A stretch of 39,357 nt of DNA. Origin: Deltaproteobacteria bacterium (lineage in GTDB: Bacteria > Myxococcota_A > Bradymonadia > REDH01). Both the position numbers and the translations under genes were made by a program. The stretch is taken from assembly GCA_007693585.1 (NCBI GenBank), contig REDH01000209.1, positions 1-39,357 on the forward strand. Reading direction: 5' to 3'. The notes under the pieces are model-generated. The model saw nothing but the letters and a program-made list of their open reading frames with translations. It ran no database searches and was not told where the DNA came from. Positions 25,496-34,990 of this stretch are shown one piece after another; position 1 is the stretch's first letter, and each line of letters opens with the position of its first letter.

Positions 25496-26752
25496 TCAGG
25501 GGCCGTTGCCGTGCAACCTCACCTGCCAGACCCAGTAGGGTGGCGTCGTTCGGTCCTCGCCTCCGTGCAGCAGGGGCATGTCCTGAAGCTGATTGGAGGT
25601 GAAGAAGAGCGTCCGCTCGTCCACCACGTGGATGGCGACGGGAAACACGAACCACGCCGGTGACCGAACGAGCACATGCGGTTGGCCGTCCGCGTTCATG
25701 GCCACCAGGGAGGCATGTTCGACGTCCGTCAGGACCGGCCTCCCATCCGCGAGCACGTCCATGCCGTCGCTCATCGGCTTGTCGAACGCGACCTCGACGG
25801 CCGCTTCGAGCTCCTCCGGCGGGACGGACGGATCGCGGAGCAGGCGCGTCTCCACGCGAAAGAGCTGCCGGTGGGTCATCGCGCCGAACAGGAGGAACTC
25901 GCCGTCCGCGGCGAGCGCGACGGGATTGGCCCCCACGCGCCACGGGTGGCGCTCCCCGTCCCGCAGGATCGTCGCGACCTGCCCGTCGATCACCATCTCG
26001 AGCCCCGGCTCCGGAGACAGCGCCCCATGACCCTCGAGGACCCGCCGGGAGCGGTCCGCCGCGATCTCGAGGACGACCAGCGCGGCGGCCCCTCCCATCC
26101 CCGTCTCGGTGAAGTAGACGAACCCCCGATCGAGGTCGAGGGCGAGGTCGTTCATGAAGCTCGTCGACGGGGCCACTTCCGGCGGAAAGACATGCCGGAA
26201 CAGCTCCTCTCCCGACCCGACATCATAGACCACGACCTTGGGCACCCCCTCGTCCGGCGGGCCGAGGTTCACTCGGCCGTTGTCGAGCACCCAGAGGCGC
26301 CCCCGGTCATCGACGCGAAGCCCGTTGACCGAGTGCAGCCGATCGCTTCCGGCGAGCGCATCGTTGGCCGCCGCGCTCGGCCAGGGGACCAGCCCGCCGT
26401 CCCGCCACTCATGCAGGGTCGAGTCACCCCCATCCCACCTCGGGATGGCGACGAACATCCGGTCCTCCCACACGGCCACCCCGGACGGCATCCGCTCGAG
26501 TCGTGCAGCGACGGTGACCTCGATGACCTCCTCGGCCCACTCCGCGCCGGGCGGAACACCGGAGCCGTCCCACGTCACCCCGACCCCGGTCCGAGTCTCC
26601 ATGACCGCTCCGGAACCGGTCCGCACATCCACGTCGCTCCGGACTGGGGTTCCCCCACACGCGGCGCTCGCGAGCATCAGGCCCACGGCGAGCCCGAGGG
26701 CATGGCCATCGCACCTGACCCACTTCCACCATTGTCCCTGCTCTCCACTCAC
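25496..26752 (-). CDS. royal-jelly/yellow-family lipoprotein
   Basis: 418 residues from a GTG at 26752 preceded by GGAGG. A hydrophobic signal ends near Cys32 (ASAACGG), a likely lipobox. The rest is a beta-propeller of the major royal jelly protein/yellow family: SVNGLRVDDRGRLWVLDNG, FMNDLALDLDRGFVYFTE, GANPVALAADGEFLLFGAM and SDGMDVLADGRPVLTDVEH appear in the family order. Bacterial members are secreted propellers related to SMP-30 lactonases; the substrate is unknown. It is divergent from a heme-binding lipoprotein (127 bp between starts). A longer upstream in-frame stretch is low-complexity and not used. Confidence 0.85.
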   Translation of the reverse strand: MSGEQGQWWKWVRCDGHALGLAVGLMLASAACGGTPVRSDVDVRTGSGAVMETRTGVGVTWDGSGVPPGAEWAEEVIEVTVAARLERMPSGVAVWEDRMFVAIPRWDGGDSTLHEWRDGGLVPWPSAAANDALAGSDRLHSVNGLRVDDRGRLWVLDNGRVNLGPPDEGVPKVVVYDVGSGEELFRHVFPPEVAPSTSFMNDLALDLDRGFVYFTETGMGGAAALVVLEIAADRSRRVLEGHGALSPEPGLEMVIDGQVATILRDGERHPWRVGANPVALAADGEFLLFGAMTHRQLFRVETRLLRDPSVPPEELEAAVEVAFDKPMSDGMDVLADGRPVLTDVEHASLVAMNADGQPHVLVRSPAWFVFPVAIHVVDERTLFFTSNQLQDMPLLHGGEDRTTPPYWVWQVRLHGNGP

Positions 26753-26879
26753 CCTGACCTCCACGGATTCCTGCTGCCCTCCACCGGCACGCAGCTTCGC
26801 CCCTTCCGTCGTGCGTGCCAACCCCCTACACTGCACTCTCCGCGGTCGTGTCGACCGTGCTCCCTGCCCTGGCACATCC

Positions 26880-27455
26880 GTGAGTCGCTTTCGTTCCACC
26901 ATCCGCAGTCTCTGCGCGCGGTCCTCGCTTGCCCTGATGGCCATCGCCGCCCTCTCGGGATGCCCTGACATCCCGGACCGCGATGCCCCGGAGCGACCGT
27001 CCCGGGACGCCCTGCCAGGTCCCGACGATCCGAACGACGTGACCCTTCCGTCGGCATCGGACGACCCGGGCTCGAGCGTTCCCGACGCTCCCTCCCGCGT
27101 TCCGCCGGACCCGCGGCCGCCCAGCCTCGCCGAGGTCCACGCCCAGGTCCTTCGCCCCGACTGCGGCGCGTGCCACATCGATCGTTCGCCTCCGGCCGGC
27201 AACCTCTTCCTCCGGCAGGACGCGCAGCTTGCCGACCGGCTCCTCGCTCCGAGCACGCAGGCCCCCCACCTGTCGCTCGTCCAGCCGGGAGATCCGCTGG
27301 CCTCCTACCTGTTCCTCAAGGTCGACGGGACCCATGTGGACGCCGGAGGGCGCGGCGAGCGCTGTCCCGTGGGCGGAGACGCCCTGCCGCCGACGTCGAG
27401 GGACCTGCTGTGGGACTGGATCGACAGCCAGTCGGACCCTGACCGACTCCGCTGA
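26880..27455 (+). CDS. lipoprotein with a single c-type heme motif
   Basis: 191 residues from a GTG. The signal peptide ends in the lipobox ALSGC (Cys28), followed by a Pro/Asp-rich linker to about 80. VLRPDCGACH follows with CGACH at 95-99, then NLFLRQDAQ, LVQPGDPLASYLFLKVDGTH and a final LLWDWIDSQ. This resembles the single-heme cytochrome domains found in Planctomycetes and Myxococcota (PSCyt1-like). It is a plausible client of the Ccm proteins encoded at 9.6-18 kb. No axial Met is obvious. RlmI-like methyltransferase follows after 32 bp. The start lacks a clear ribosome binding site; the ATG at 26937 would cut the signal peptide short. Confidence 0.78.
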   Translation: MSRFRSTIRSLCARSSLALMAIAALSGCPDIPDRDAPERPSRDALPGPDDPNDVTLPSASDDPGSSVPDAPSRVPPDPRPPSLAEVHAQVLRPDCGACHIDRSPPAGNLFLRQDAQLADRLLAPSTQAPHLSLVQPGDPLASYLFLKVDGTHVDAGGRGERCPVGGDALPPTSRDLLWDWIDSQSDPDRLR

Positions 27456-27487
27456 ATCTTCCCCTCCCCCCCTCCCGTGAGAGCTTC

Positions 27488-28789
27488 GTGGCCAAGCGCT
27501 CCACCCCCGGCAAGAGCCGACGTCGACCGGCACCATCCCGCAGCCCCGGGAGGCGGACGGAACCCCCTCGCCCATCGTCCAGCGAGGATCGGACTTCACG
27601 GCCGATTCCTCCACGCACCGTCCCTCCGGGAGAGGTGCACCTGACCCGCGACATCGGGGCGAGCCTCCGCGCCGGTCACCCGTGGGTGTTCTCCGATGTC
27701 GTGCGCATGCCACGGGGGATGCAGGCCGGTGACGTGGCGACCCTCCACGCGCCGGACGGCCGATTCCTGGCGCGAGGGCTCGTCGATCCCGAAAGCGATC
27801 TGGCGTTCCGCGTGTTCACGCTGCGTCGCGACGAGGGCGTGGACGGCGATCTGCTCACCCGGCGCCTGGAGGCCGCCCTCGATCTGCGAACGTCCATCGT
27901 GTCTCCGGATATCTCCGGCCTCCGACTGGTCCACGGAGAGAACGATCATCTGCCGGGCTTCCAGGTGGACCGCTACGGCAGTGTGCTGTCCATCCGGTCC
28001 GACGGGAGGATGGGACTCGCCTGGGAGGATCGCGTCATCGACCGGCTATGCGCCCTGCTCCCGTCCAGCTCGGCGGTGGTGGCCCGCAACCCCCACGCGA
28101 CGGAGGGCCGCGCGCGCCTCGTGCGGGGCGCCCTCGACGGGCCCGTGACGATCGTCGAGGAGGGCCGTCGCTTTCTCGTCGACGTGATGACGGGCCAGAA
28201 GACCGGGTTCTTCCTCGATCAGCGCGACAACCGCAGCCGTGTGGCACGACTTGCACCGGACCGGCGCGTGCTGAACCTCTTCGCCTACACCGGCGGGTTT
28301 TCGGTGGCTGCAGCGCTCGCGGGGGCGCGGCAGGTCCACACGGTGGACATCTCTCCCGCAGCGGTCGAGCTTGCGCGGGAGAACTTCCGCCTCAACGGAG
28401 TGAACCCGGCCGATCACGCCTTCACCACGGCGGATGCGTTCGACGTGCTCGAAGAGGCCGCGAGCCGTCCGGGGGAGTGGGACGTGATCGTGGTCGACCC
28501 GCCGTCGTTCGCCTCCAGCCGCCGGACGCGCACCCGGGCGCTCGGCGCCTATCGGCGCCTGAACCGTCTGGCGATGCAGGCCCTCGCTCCCGGAGGCTGG
28601 CTGGCGACGGCGACCTGTTCGAGCCATGTTTCCGAGAGCGATTTCCTGACGGTTCTCGGCGAGGCGGCTGGAGAGGCGGGCCGCCAGATGACGCTCGCGG
28701 GCGTGCACGGGGCAGGTGCCGATCATCCCGTGCGGCTGGGTTTTCCGGAGGGGCGCTACCTGACGTTCGTGCTGGGCCGGCTGCACTGA
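27488..28789 (+). CDS. rlmI: RlmI-like 23S rRNA cytosine methyltransferase
   Basis: 433 residues from a GTG. A basic, disordered extension (1-46) precedes a PUA RNA-binding domain (about 48-115). A middle domain with GQKTGFFLDQRDNR at 236-249 leads to the Rossmann methyltransferase with NLFAYTGGFS at 263-272, DPPSFA at 337-342 and TCSSH near 379-383. This is the architecture of RlmI, which methylates a cytosine of 23S rRNA with S-adenosylmethionine. The family includes several relatives, so the exact target base is assumed. The N-terminal extension is unusual and the start uncertain. It is 32 bp after the cytochrome lipoprotein gene and may share its transcript. Confidence 0.88.
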   Translation: MAKRSTPGKSRRRPAPSRSPGRRTEPPRPSSSEDRTSRPIPPRTVPPGEVHLTRDIGASLRAGHPWVFSDVVRMPRGMQAGDVATLHAPDGRFLARGLVDPESDLAFRVFTLRRDEGVDGDLLTRRLEAALDLRTSIVSPDISGLRLVHGENDHLPGFQVDRYGSVLSIRSDGRMGLAWEDRVIDRLCALLPSSSAVVARNPHATEGRARLVRGALDGPVTIVEEGRRFLVDVMTGQKTGFFLDQRDNRSRVARLAPDRRVLNLFAYTGGFSVAAALAGARQVHTVDISPAAVELARENFRLNGVNPADHAFTTADAFDVLEEAASRPGEWDVIVVDPPSFASSRRTRTRALGAYRRLNRLAMQALAPGGWLATATCSSHVSESDFLTVLGEAAGEAGRQMTLAGVHGAGADHPVRLGFPEGRYLTFVLGRLH

Positions 28790-28904
28790 GCGGTGCGGCC
28801 CTGTTCGTCCGGGCTCCTTCGTCGGCTGGAACGGGGCTGCGCAGCGCCCTCGCGTTCCGAACTGCGCCTCGAGCACCCGCGGTTGGGGAAGCGCGACGGT
28901 CGGG

Positions 28905-28942
28905 GAAAAATGCGAAACGCGCACCGGCGGACCGGTGCGCGT
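28905..28942 (-). terminator. intrinsic terminator of the barrel/lipoprotein unit
   Basis: An 11-bp stem (28917-28927 with 32-42 of the same hundred, 28932-28942) closes a 4-base loop. On the minus strand it is followed by a T-rich tail (TTTCGCATTTTT). This is the clearest Rho-independent terminator in the window, 30 bases past the lipoprotein stop. Confidence 0.85.
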
Positions 28943-28971
28943 CGTTCATCGACGTCGGGGAGGCGGCCTCG

Positions 28972-29775
28972 TCAGAAACCGAATCCGAAGTCGTCGGAGT
29001 CCCAGGAACTCCAGTCCGAGCTGTCTCCCCAGTCACCGTCGTCATCGAACTCGATGAAGATGTCGAAGCCTTCGGCGTCGATTCCGCACACCCGCTCCGC
29101 GCCTTCGAAGCCGGCGGAGAGGATGCAGGTGAGCAATCGGAGGAACAGGCAGACGAACGCTTCGATCTCCGGGGGAATCGAGGCACTGGCGAGCTCGCGC
29201 CGGCACTCTGCGGCGGCGGCGCGGACTTCCGAGCACGCCTGTGCGTCGCCGATGGAGCAGACGAGGTCGGCGAGGAAGTCGCAGAACCCGGCGAGGTCAC
29301 AGGTGTATCCGGATCCGAGGCTGGCGCGGAACCCGACGCTGGCGCCGGAGCTGGCCCCGAAGCGTGTGGACGCTCCGGAGTTGGCGCCGAAGCCGGAGCG
29401 CGCCCCGGAACGGCTGCTGAAGCGGACCGAACCGCCGGATCCGCCCTCGAAGCTCTTGTCGACGTTCACGCCGTGGAGGGCGAGGAACTCGAAGGAGACC
29501 TCGGCGGTGAACTCGGCGAGCTCGGCGGGGGCCGGGTCGACGGTCCGGTCGTGGTCGCGCATCGACACGTTCCAGCCGAGGTCGGCATTGCGGGTGATGA
29601 GGAGCACGGACCCGGGCATCTCGGGCGAGTAGATCCGCGCCACCTCGAATTCCGTGAGGGCGTGGTCGCGGACCTCGTGCTCGGCGGGCTCGGGGGTCGT
29701 GCTCTCGGCACAGCCCGAGGCCGCGAGCAGGAGTGCTGCGGCGGCGAACGGAACGAGGGTTCGTTGAAGGCGCAT
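28972..29775 (-). CDS. lipoprotein with SGA repeats and acidic C-terminus
   Basis: 267 residues. The signal peptide ends in the lipobox AASGC (Cys22). A globular N-terminal part follows, then a Ser/Gly/Ala/Phe/Arg repeat (near 115-150, of the form SGASxxFGA), a Cys-rich helical segment (CDLAGFCDFLADLVC, CRRELASA, CLFLRLLTC) and an acidic, aromatic tail DDDGDWGDSSDWSSWDSDD. I recognise no family. It starts 35 bp after the barrel gene and ends at the strong terminator, so the two form one unit. Surface display is inferred. Confidence 0.7.
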   Translation of the reverse strand: MRLQRTLVPFAAAALLLAASGCAESTTPEPAEHEVRDHALTEFEVARIYSPEMPGSVLLITRNADLGWNVSMRDHDRTVDPAPAELAEFTAEVSFEFLALHGVNVDKSFEGGSGGSVRFSSRSGARSGFGANSGASTRFGASSGASVGFRASLGSGYTCDLAGFCDFLADLVCSIGDAQACSEVRAAAAECRRELASASIPPEIEAFVCLFLRLLTCILSAGFEGAERVCGIDAEGFDIFIEFDDDGDWGDSSDWSSWDSDDFGFGF

Positions 29776-29810
29776 CGGGAATCCCTGTGCGTGAGGAAGG
29801 GGTCGGGCGA

Positions 29811-30377
29811 TCACTTGAAGTAGATCTGTGCGGTGAGCCCGGAAGTCAAGGTCCCCATCCGGAAGTTGGTGTCGCCCGGGTCGACGAGGTCGATGCCGAG
29901 GCCGACGTGGCCGGCGATGGAGAAGACCGGGACGGGGAACCACTCGACGCCGAGGCCACCGGCGAGCGAGAGGGCGATGTCGGTCTCGCTCTCGGAGCCC
30001 TCGATCGAGGTCGACGAGCTGTCGATCAGGAAGTTGAGCTGTCCGTAGATGTACGGCGCCACCGGCATGTTGGTGTAGAGGTAGTTCTTGATCGCCGGGG
30101 CGATCAGCACGCCGATGTTGGTGGCGGACTCATCGTTGCCGATGTCGGTGCTCTGGACGCCGAAGCCGAGGTTCACCCCGAGGTTGAGGCCGCTCATGTT
30201 GTACCACAGGCCGAAGGCGCCGGGGGCGTAGGCGTTGCCGCCGCTCGGAACGCCGAAGGACAGGGAGAAGATGTCCTCGTCGAGGCGGTTCGGGCCCACG
30301 CCGTCCTGGGCCACGGCCGCGGAGGCACCGAACAGAAGGCTCGCCACGAGAACAGCAGGGAAGATCAGCTTTCGCAT
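29811..30377 (-). CDS. small outer-membrane beta-barrel protein
   Basis: 188 residues with a signal peptide (about 1-23, AAVAQ). The mature part is Gly/Asn/Tyr-rich with alternating strands (LWYNMSGLNLGVNLGFGV, YIYGQLNFLIDSS, AQIYFK), the look of an 8-stranded barrel similar to OmpA/OmpX-size proteins. GAAGGAG lies 8 bases before the ATG. It is the first gene of a two-gene unit with the downstream lipoprotein. Function is unknown. Confidence 0.7.
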   Translation of the reverse strand: MRKLIFPAVLVASLLFGASAAVAQDGVGPNRLDEDIFSLSFGVPSGGNAYAPGAFGLWYNMSGLNLGVNLGFGVQSTDIGNDESATNIGVLIAPAIKNYLYTNMPVAPYIYGQLNFLIDSSSTSIEGSESETDIALSLAGGLGVEWFPVPVFSIAGHVGLGIDLVDPGDTNFRMGTLTSGLTAQIYFK

Positions 30378-30782
30378 CGGATGAACTCCTTCAGGGGAGA
30401 CATGAAGTGGCCCGCGGACCATCCGCGGCGCCGGGGAACGAATCGGCTGCCCGCGTTGCTGCCGTCGCGATCCTCGATTGTCAATGACCGAATTTCGGTT
30501 CGATCAGGTTGAACGACGGTTCAGCGCATACCGACCGGCCGGAAGGGGGTACCCCCGGGATTCCGCGAAGCGAATGCACCTCCTCCAGTTCATTTCTTTC
30601 CGCCACTTGCAGCGCGTCCACCGTCTCCCCGACACGCTGCGTCAGGCGCGGGATGCTCGTCTCCCGCTGCAACATGGCGCGTCACGCGCGCCGCTTGTCT
30701 TTCGCATCCGGACAACCCAACCTGCGCGACCAGTCGACGCGCCGGAACGCGCCCGACACCCCTGCGTCCCCTTCAGCCCACC
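30378..30782. other. 405-bp divergent intergenic region with palindromes
   Basis: It lies between the barrel gene (minus) and the acylase gene (plus). It holds a perfect minus-strand TTGACA at 30479-30484 without a good -10, an inverted repeat ACCGAA-T-TTCGGT at 30487-30499 just upstream of it, TGAAC-N4-GTTCA near 30510-30523, and the 12-bp palindrome GGGGGTACCCCC at 30545-30556. The rest shows no convincing gene. Confidence 0.45.
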
Positions 30783-33233
30783 GTGTCCATGCATCCTTCA
30801 CTCCGCTCCCTGCTCGCGCTCCTCGCGCTCGGCCTGCTCGCCCCGACCCTCCCCGCGTGCAGCGAGGACGACGACGGCGGCGACCCCGACTGGAACCGCG
30901 ACGTGGACACCTGGCAGGTCACCGTCGTGCGCGACGGCGACGGCATCCCGCACATCCGCGCCAGCGACATCGGCTCCCTCGGATTCGGCCAGGGCTACGC
31001 GTTCGCGCAGGATCACCTGTGCACCCTCGCCGACCAGGTGCTCAAGGTGCGTTCGGAGCGCGCCCGCTTTCACGGCCCGGGCCCCGGAAACGCGAACATC
31101 GACAGCGACTTCGCCTGGGCGCATCTCGGCGTCCTGCAGGACGCCGAGGAGGGCCTCGCCCTGCAGCCACCGGAGATCCGGCGCCTGCTGCGCGGCTACG
31201 TCGCCGGGTTCAACCACCGGCTCGCCGAGCTCACGCCGGACCAGTACCCCGCCGTCTGCCGCGGCGCCGAGTGGGTCCGACCCATCACCGAGACCGAGCT
31301 CATGGCCTACTACCTCGCCCTGGCTCTCGTCGGCTCATCCGGTCAGCTCCTCCCGTTCATCGCCAACGCACAGCCTCCGGGGAGCACCAAGGGCGCCGCC
31401 CCCACCGACCTCCCGCCCCTGCCCGACTTCCGCAACCTCGGCATCGGGTCCAACGGCTGGGGCCTCGGCGCCGAGCGCACCGCCACCGGCCGCGGCATGG
31501 TCGTCGGCAATCCCCACTTCCCCTGGGAGGGCGAGCTGCGCCTGTGGGAGAGCCACCTCACCCTCGACGGCGTCATCGACGTCTACGGCGCCTCCCTCCT
31601 CGGCGTCGTCGGCGTCCTCATCGGCTTCAACCCCCACGTGGCCTGGACCCACACCTTCTCCGCCGCCGACCGCTTCACCTTCTATCGCCTTCCCCTCGTC
31701 GACGATCCCTTCACCTACCGCTACGGCGACGAGACGCGCTCCATCACCGGCACCGACTACACCATCGGCGTCCTGCAGGAAGACGGCTCCGTCGAGGACC
31801 TGTCGCGCACCCTCTACCGCAGCCACTACGGGCCGATCCTCGCCCTCGACGCCCCCTTCCAGTGGACCGCGAGCACCGCCATCAGCGTGCGGGACGCCAA
31901 CGCGGGCAACGTCCGCCTCATCGAACAGTGGTGGCGCATGAACACCGCCACCAGCCTCGACGAATTCGTCGAAGCCCACCGCGACGTACAGGGCATCCCG
32001 TGGGTCAACACAATGGCCGCCTCCGCCGAAGGCGAGGCCTGGTACGCCGACGCCTCCGCCGCCCCCCTCCTCTCCGACGCCACATGGGCGCGCTGGCTCG
32101 CCAACCGCGACGGCGGCGAGAACTTCACCACCCTCCTGTGGAGCTTCGCCGGCCTCATCCTCCTCCAGGGGGACGACCCCGACGACGAGTGGGTCGTCGA
32201 TCCCGAAGCCCGCACCCCCGGCAACGTCCCCTTCCACCGCGTCGCCCAGCTCCGCAACGACACCTACATCTTCAACGCCAACGACAGCCCCTGGCTCACC
32301 AACGTCGAGACCCCCATCACCGGATACCCCCCCATCTACGGCCCGGAGGCCACCCGCCGAAGCCTCCGCACCCGCATGAACGCCGTCCTCCTCACCGAAA
32401 CCGGGCCCGACGCCCCCTCCGGAACCGACGGCCGCTTCACCCTCGACGGCCTCACCGACATGGTCTTCGCCAACCGCACCCTCGCCGCCGAGCTCTGGAC
32501 CGACGAACTCATCCTCCAGTGCGACTCCTGGGACTCCGTCTCCGTCGGCGACGACGTCCGCGATCCGCTCCCCCTGTGCGACGCCCTCCGCGGCTGGGAC
32601 CGACGCGCCAACCTCGACAGCCGCGGCGCCCTCCTCTTCCGCGAGTGGTTCACCAATCTCTCCCCCGAGGCCCGCAACCGCACCCTCTTCGAAGTCCCCT
32701 TCGACCCCGAGGACCCCGTGCACACCCCCCGCGGTCTCGCCCAGCCCACCAACGACCCCGCACGCACCGCCATGGGGACCGCCTGGGCCAACCTCGAGCG
32801 CGCCGGCATCGCTCCCGACGCCCCCCTCGGCGACCACCAGCGCACCTACCGCCTCGACCAGTCCTTCCCCGTCCACGGCGCCATCGACGCCGAGGGCCCC
32901 TTCCACATGATCGGCTGGTCCACCCTCAACAGCACCCTCCTCCCCCGCATGGCCCGCGACGCCGTCGTCAACGGCTTCAGCTCGCTCACCACCTCCGGCT
33001 ACGTCTACAACTACGGCTCCTCCTTCATCCTCGCCGTCGCCTACACCGACGACGGACCCGACGCCCGCACCCTCCTCACCTACGGCCTCACCGACGACGA
33101 GTCCCTCGACCGCGCCTACGCCGACACAGGCCTCTTCTCCAACCGCGAGTGGCGCACCGTCCGCTTCACCGCCGGCGACCTCGCCGCCGACCCGAACACC
33201 GAGACCCTCTCCCTCAGCGTGCCCGCAGACTGA
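30783..33233 (+). CDS. penicillin/acyl-homoserine-lactone acylase-family lipoprotein
   Basis: 816 residues from GTG 30783 (ATG 30789 is an alternative). The signal ends at a likely lipidated Cys26 (LPAC). The N-terminal block VRDGDGIPHIRA leads to GYAFAQDHLC. The autocleavage site is GSNGW with Ser223 as the new N-terminal nucleophile, followed by GRGMVVGNPHFPW and later WTHTFSAADR. These mark an Ntn-hydrolase acylase of the penicillin G/PvdQ type, which cleaves amide bonds of acylated small molecules after self-processing into two chains. The mature alpha chain would be about 196 residues. Substrate (AHL, cyclic lipopeptide or other) is not readable. An aldehyde dehydrogenase follows after 91 bp. 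Confidence 0.9.
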   Translation: MSMHPSLRSLLALLALGLLAPTLPACSEDDDGGDPDWNRDVDTWQVTVVRDGDGIPHIRASDIGSLGFGQGYAFAQDHLCTLADQVLKVRSERARFHGPGPGNANIDSDFAWAHLGVLQDAEEGLALQPPEIRRLLRGYVAGFNHRLAELTPDQYPAVCRGAEWVRPITETELMAYYLALALVGSSGQLLPFIANAQPPGSTKGAAPTDLPPLPDFRNLGIGSNGWGLGAERTATGRGMVVGNPHFPWEGELRLWESHLTLDGVIDVYGASLLGVVGVLIGFNPHVAWTHTFSAADRFTFYRLPLVDDPFTYRYGDETRSITGTDYTIGVLQEDGSVEDLSRTLYRSHYGPILALDAPFQWTASTAISVRDANAGNVRLIEQWWRMNTATSLDEFVEAHRDVQGIPWVNTMAASAEGEAWYADASAAPLLSDATWARWLANRDGGENFTTLLWSFAGLILLQGDDPDDEWVVDPEARTPGNVPFHRVAQLRNDTYIFNANDSPWLTNVETPITGYPPIYGPEATRRSLRTRMNAVLLTETGPDAPSGTDGRFTLDGLTDMVFANRTLAAELWTDELILQCDSWDSVSVGDDVRDPLPLCDALRGWDRRANLDSRGALLFREWFTNLSPEARNRTLFEVPFDPEDPVHTPRGLAQPTNDPARTAMGTAWANLERAGIAPDAPLGDHQRTYRLDQSFPVHGAIDAEGPFHMIGWSTLNSTLLPRMARDAVVNGFSSLTTSGYVYNYGSSFILAVAYTDDGPDARTLLTYGLTDDESLDRAYADTGLFSNREWRTVRFTAGDLAADPNTETLSLSVPAD

Positions 33234-33324
33234 ACCCTCCCCACAGGGGGACCTCCGCACACCCCGCCGCTCTCCCGGAATACCCTCCACGACCTCGACT
33301 CACCCACCGCACCCGCAGAACGCC

Positions 33325-34857
33325 ATGGCCACCCACACCACCAAGACCTGCCCCGTCACCGGCGACCCCCTCGGCGACTGGCCCGTCACCGCAGCCGAGG
33401 ACGTCCGCGCCGCCGTGGAACGCGCCCGCGCCGCCCAGCCCGCCTGGAACGACCTCGGGCTCGAGCGACGCCTCGAGCGACTCGACAGGCTCTCGACCGC
33501 CCTGCGCGACCGCCTCGACGACTTCGCCGAGCGCATCAGCCGCGACACCGGAAAGCCCCCCGTCGAGGCCCTCGCCACAGAGCTCCTCAGCGTACCGCTC
33601 TTCCTCGACCACTATCGGAGAACCGCTCCGGACGTCCTCGCGCGAAAGCCGGTCCCCAACCCCATCCCCCTCCCCGGAAAGCGCGCCTGGGCCGGATGGT
33701 TCCCCATGGGTGTCATCGGCATCATCAGCCCCTGGAACTTCCCCTTCCAGCTCTCCATCATCCCCGCCATCTCCGCCCTCATCGGCGGCAACACCGTCGT
33801 CCTCAAGCCCTCCGAGGTCACCCCGCTCACCACAGAGGTCCTCCAGGAGCTCGTCGACGCCGCCGCCCTCCCCGACCACGTCTTCCAGATCATCCCCGGA
33901 GACGGATCCACCGGCGCCGCGCTCGTCGAAGCCAACATCGACAAGATCTTCTTCACCGGAAGCCTCGCCACCGGCCGCAAGGTCATGCGCGCCGCCGCCG
34001 AGCGTCCCATCCCCGTCGAGCTCGAACTCGGCGGCAAGGACGCCTTCATCGTCTGCGAGGACGCCCCCCTGCGCCGCGCCGCCCGCGGCGCCGTCTGGGG
34101 AGGCCTCCTCAACGCCGGACAGATGTGCATCTCCGTCGAGCGAATCCTCGTCGTCGACGCCGTCTACGACCGCTTCGTCTCCATGCTCGAGGACGAGGTC
34201 TCCCAGGTCCGCGTCGGCCCCCCGGACGAGTCCCCCGACATGGGGGCCATGACCTTCCCCCCCCAGCTCGACACCGTGGACCGCCACGTGAAGGACGCCG
34301 TCGAGCGCGGCGCACGCCTCCTCGCCGGCGGACGCCGCCTCCGCGACCGCGGCCTCTTCTATGCCCCCACCCTCGTCGCGGACGTCACCCCCGAGATGGC
34401 CATCTGGCGCGAGGAAACCTTCGGCCCCGTGCTGCCCGTCATCCGCGTCCGCGACGAAGCCGAGGCCATCGCCCGCGCCAACGATCACGAGTTCGGGCTC
34501 ACCGCGTCCGTCTGGACCCGCGATCAGGAGCGTGGCCTCCGCATCGCCGAGTCGCTCCACTGCGGCCAGGTCATGATCAACGACGTCGTGCTCGGCGTCG
34601 GCAACCCCGCCCTCCCCTTCGGTGGCGTGAAGGGCAGCGGCATCGGACGGTACCACGGCCCCGAAGGCCTCACCTCCTTCATGCACCGGCGCGCCATCAT
34701 GGCCGACCGCGGCCTCCTCTCGGCCGACCCCACATGGTACCCCTACGCGGGCAAGTACGAGGCCCTCCGCGCGATCATCGAGGCCTTCATCGACCGCAGC
34801 CCCCTGCCCCTCTTCAAGGCCGGCACCGACGCCATCCGCAGCCGACTCGGCGGCTGA
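33325..34857 (+). CDS. aldehyde dehydrogenase
   Basis: 510 residues, full length. SPWNFPF at 135-141 gives the oxyanion Asn138, KPSEVTPLT at 161-169 and FTGSLATGR near 210-218 bind NAD(P), and ELGGKDA carries the general base Glu234 just before it. NAGQMC gives the catalytic Cys268, and EETFGPVLPV follows near 365-374. The C-terminal 45 residues go past the usual end of the fold. It oxidises aldehydes to acids. It follows the acylase in the same direction; shared function is possible but not shown. Codons are strikingly C-ending, as in the acylase gene. Confidence 0.93.
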   Translation: MATHTTKTCPVTGDPLGDWPVTAAEDVRAAVERARAAQPAWNDLGLERRLERLDRLSTALRDRLDDFAERISRDTGKPPVEALATELLSVPLFLDHYRRTAPDVLARKPVPNPIPLPGKRAWAGWFPMGVIGIISPWNFPFQLSIIPAISALIGGNTVVLKPSEVTPLTTEVLQELVDAAALPDHVFQIIPGDGSTGAALVEANIDKIFFTGSLATGRKVMRAAAERPIPVELELGGKDAFIVCEDAPLRRAARGAVWGGLLNAGQMCISVERILVVDAVYDRFVSMLEDEVSQVRVGPPDESPDMGAMTFPPQLDTVDRHVKDAVERGARLLAGGRRLRDRGLFYAPTLVADVTPEMAIWREETFGPVLPVIRVRDEAEAIARANDHEFGLTASVWTRDQERGLRIAESLHCGQVMINDVVLGVGNPALPFGGVKGSGIGRYHGPEGLTSFMHRRAIMADRGLLSADPTWYPYAGKYEALRAIIEAFIDRSPLPLFKAGTDAIRSRLGG

Positions 34858-34990
34858 GCCGCAGGGCACCTCGCGCGCCGTCGCGGCGCTCGACTCAGCC
34901 CCGGTTGCCCGCAGGAACGGCCGACTCCCCCGGACTCACCCGCAGACAGCGGGACGGGCGCACAGGACACCACCGGACCGCCTACCGTTC

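Noticed and set aside
31335-33290. Long minus-strand frame opposite the acylase
   Set aside because: Gly/Val/Glu-rich translation without motifs; the plus strand carries all acylase motifs.
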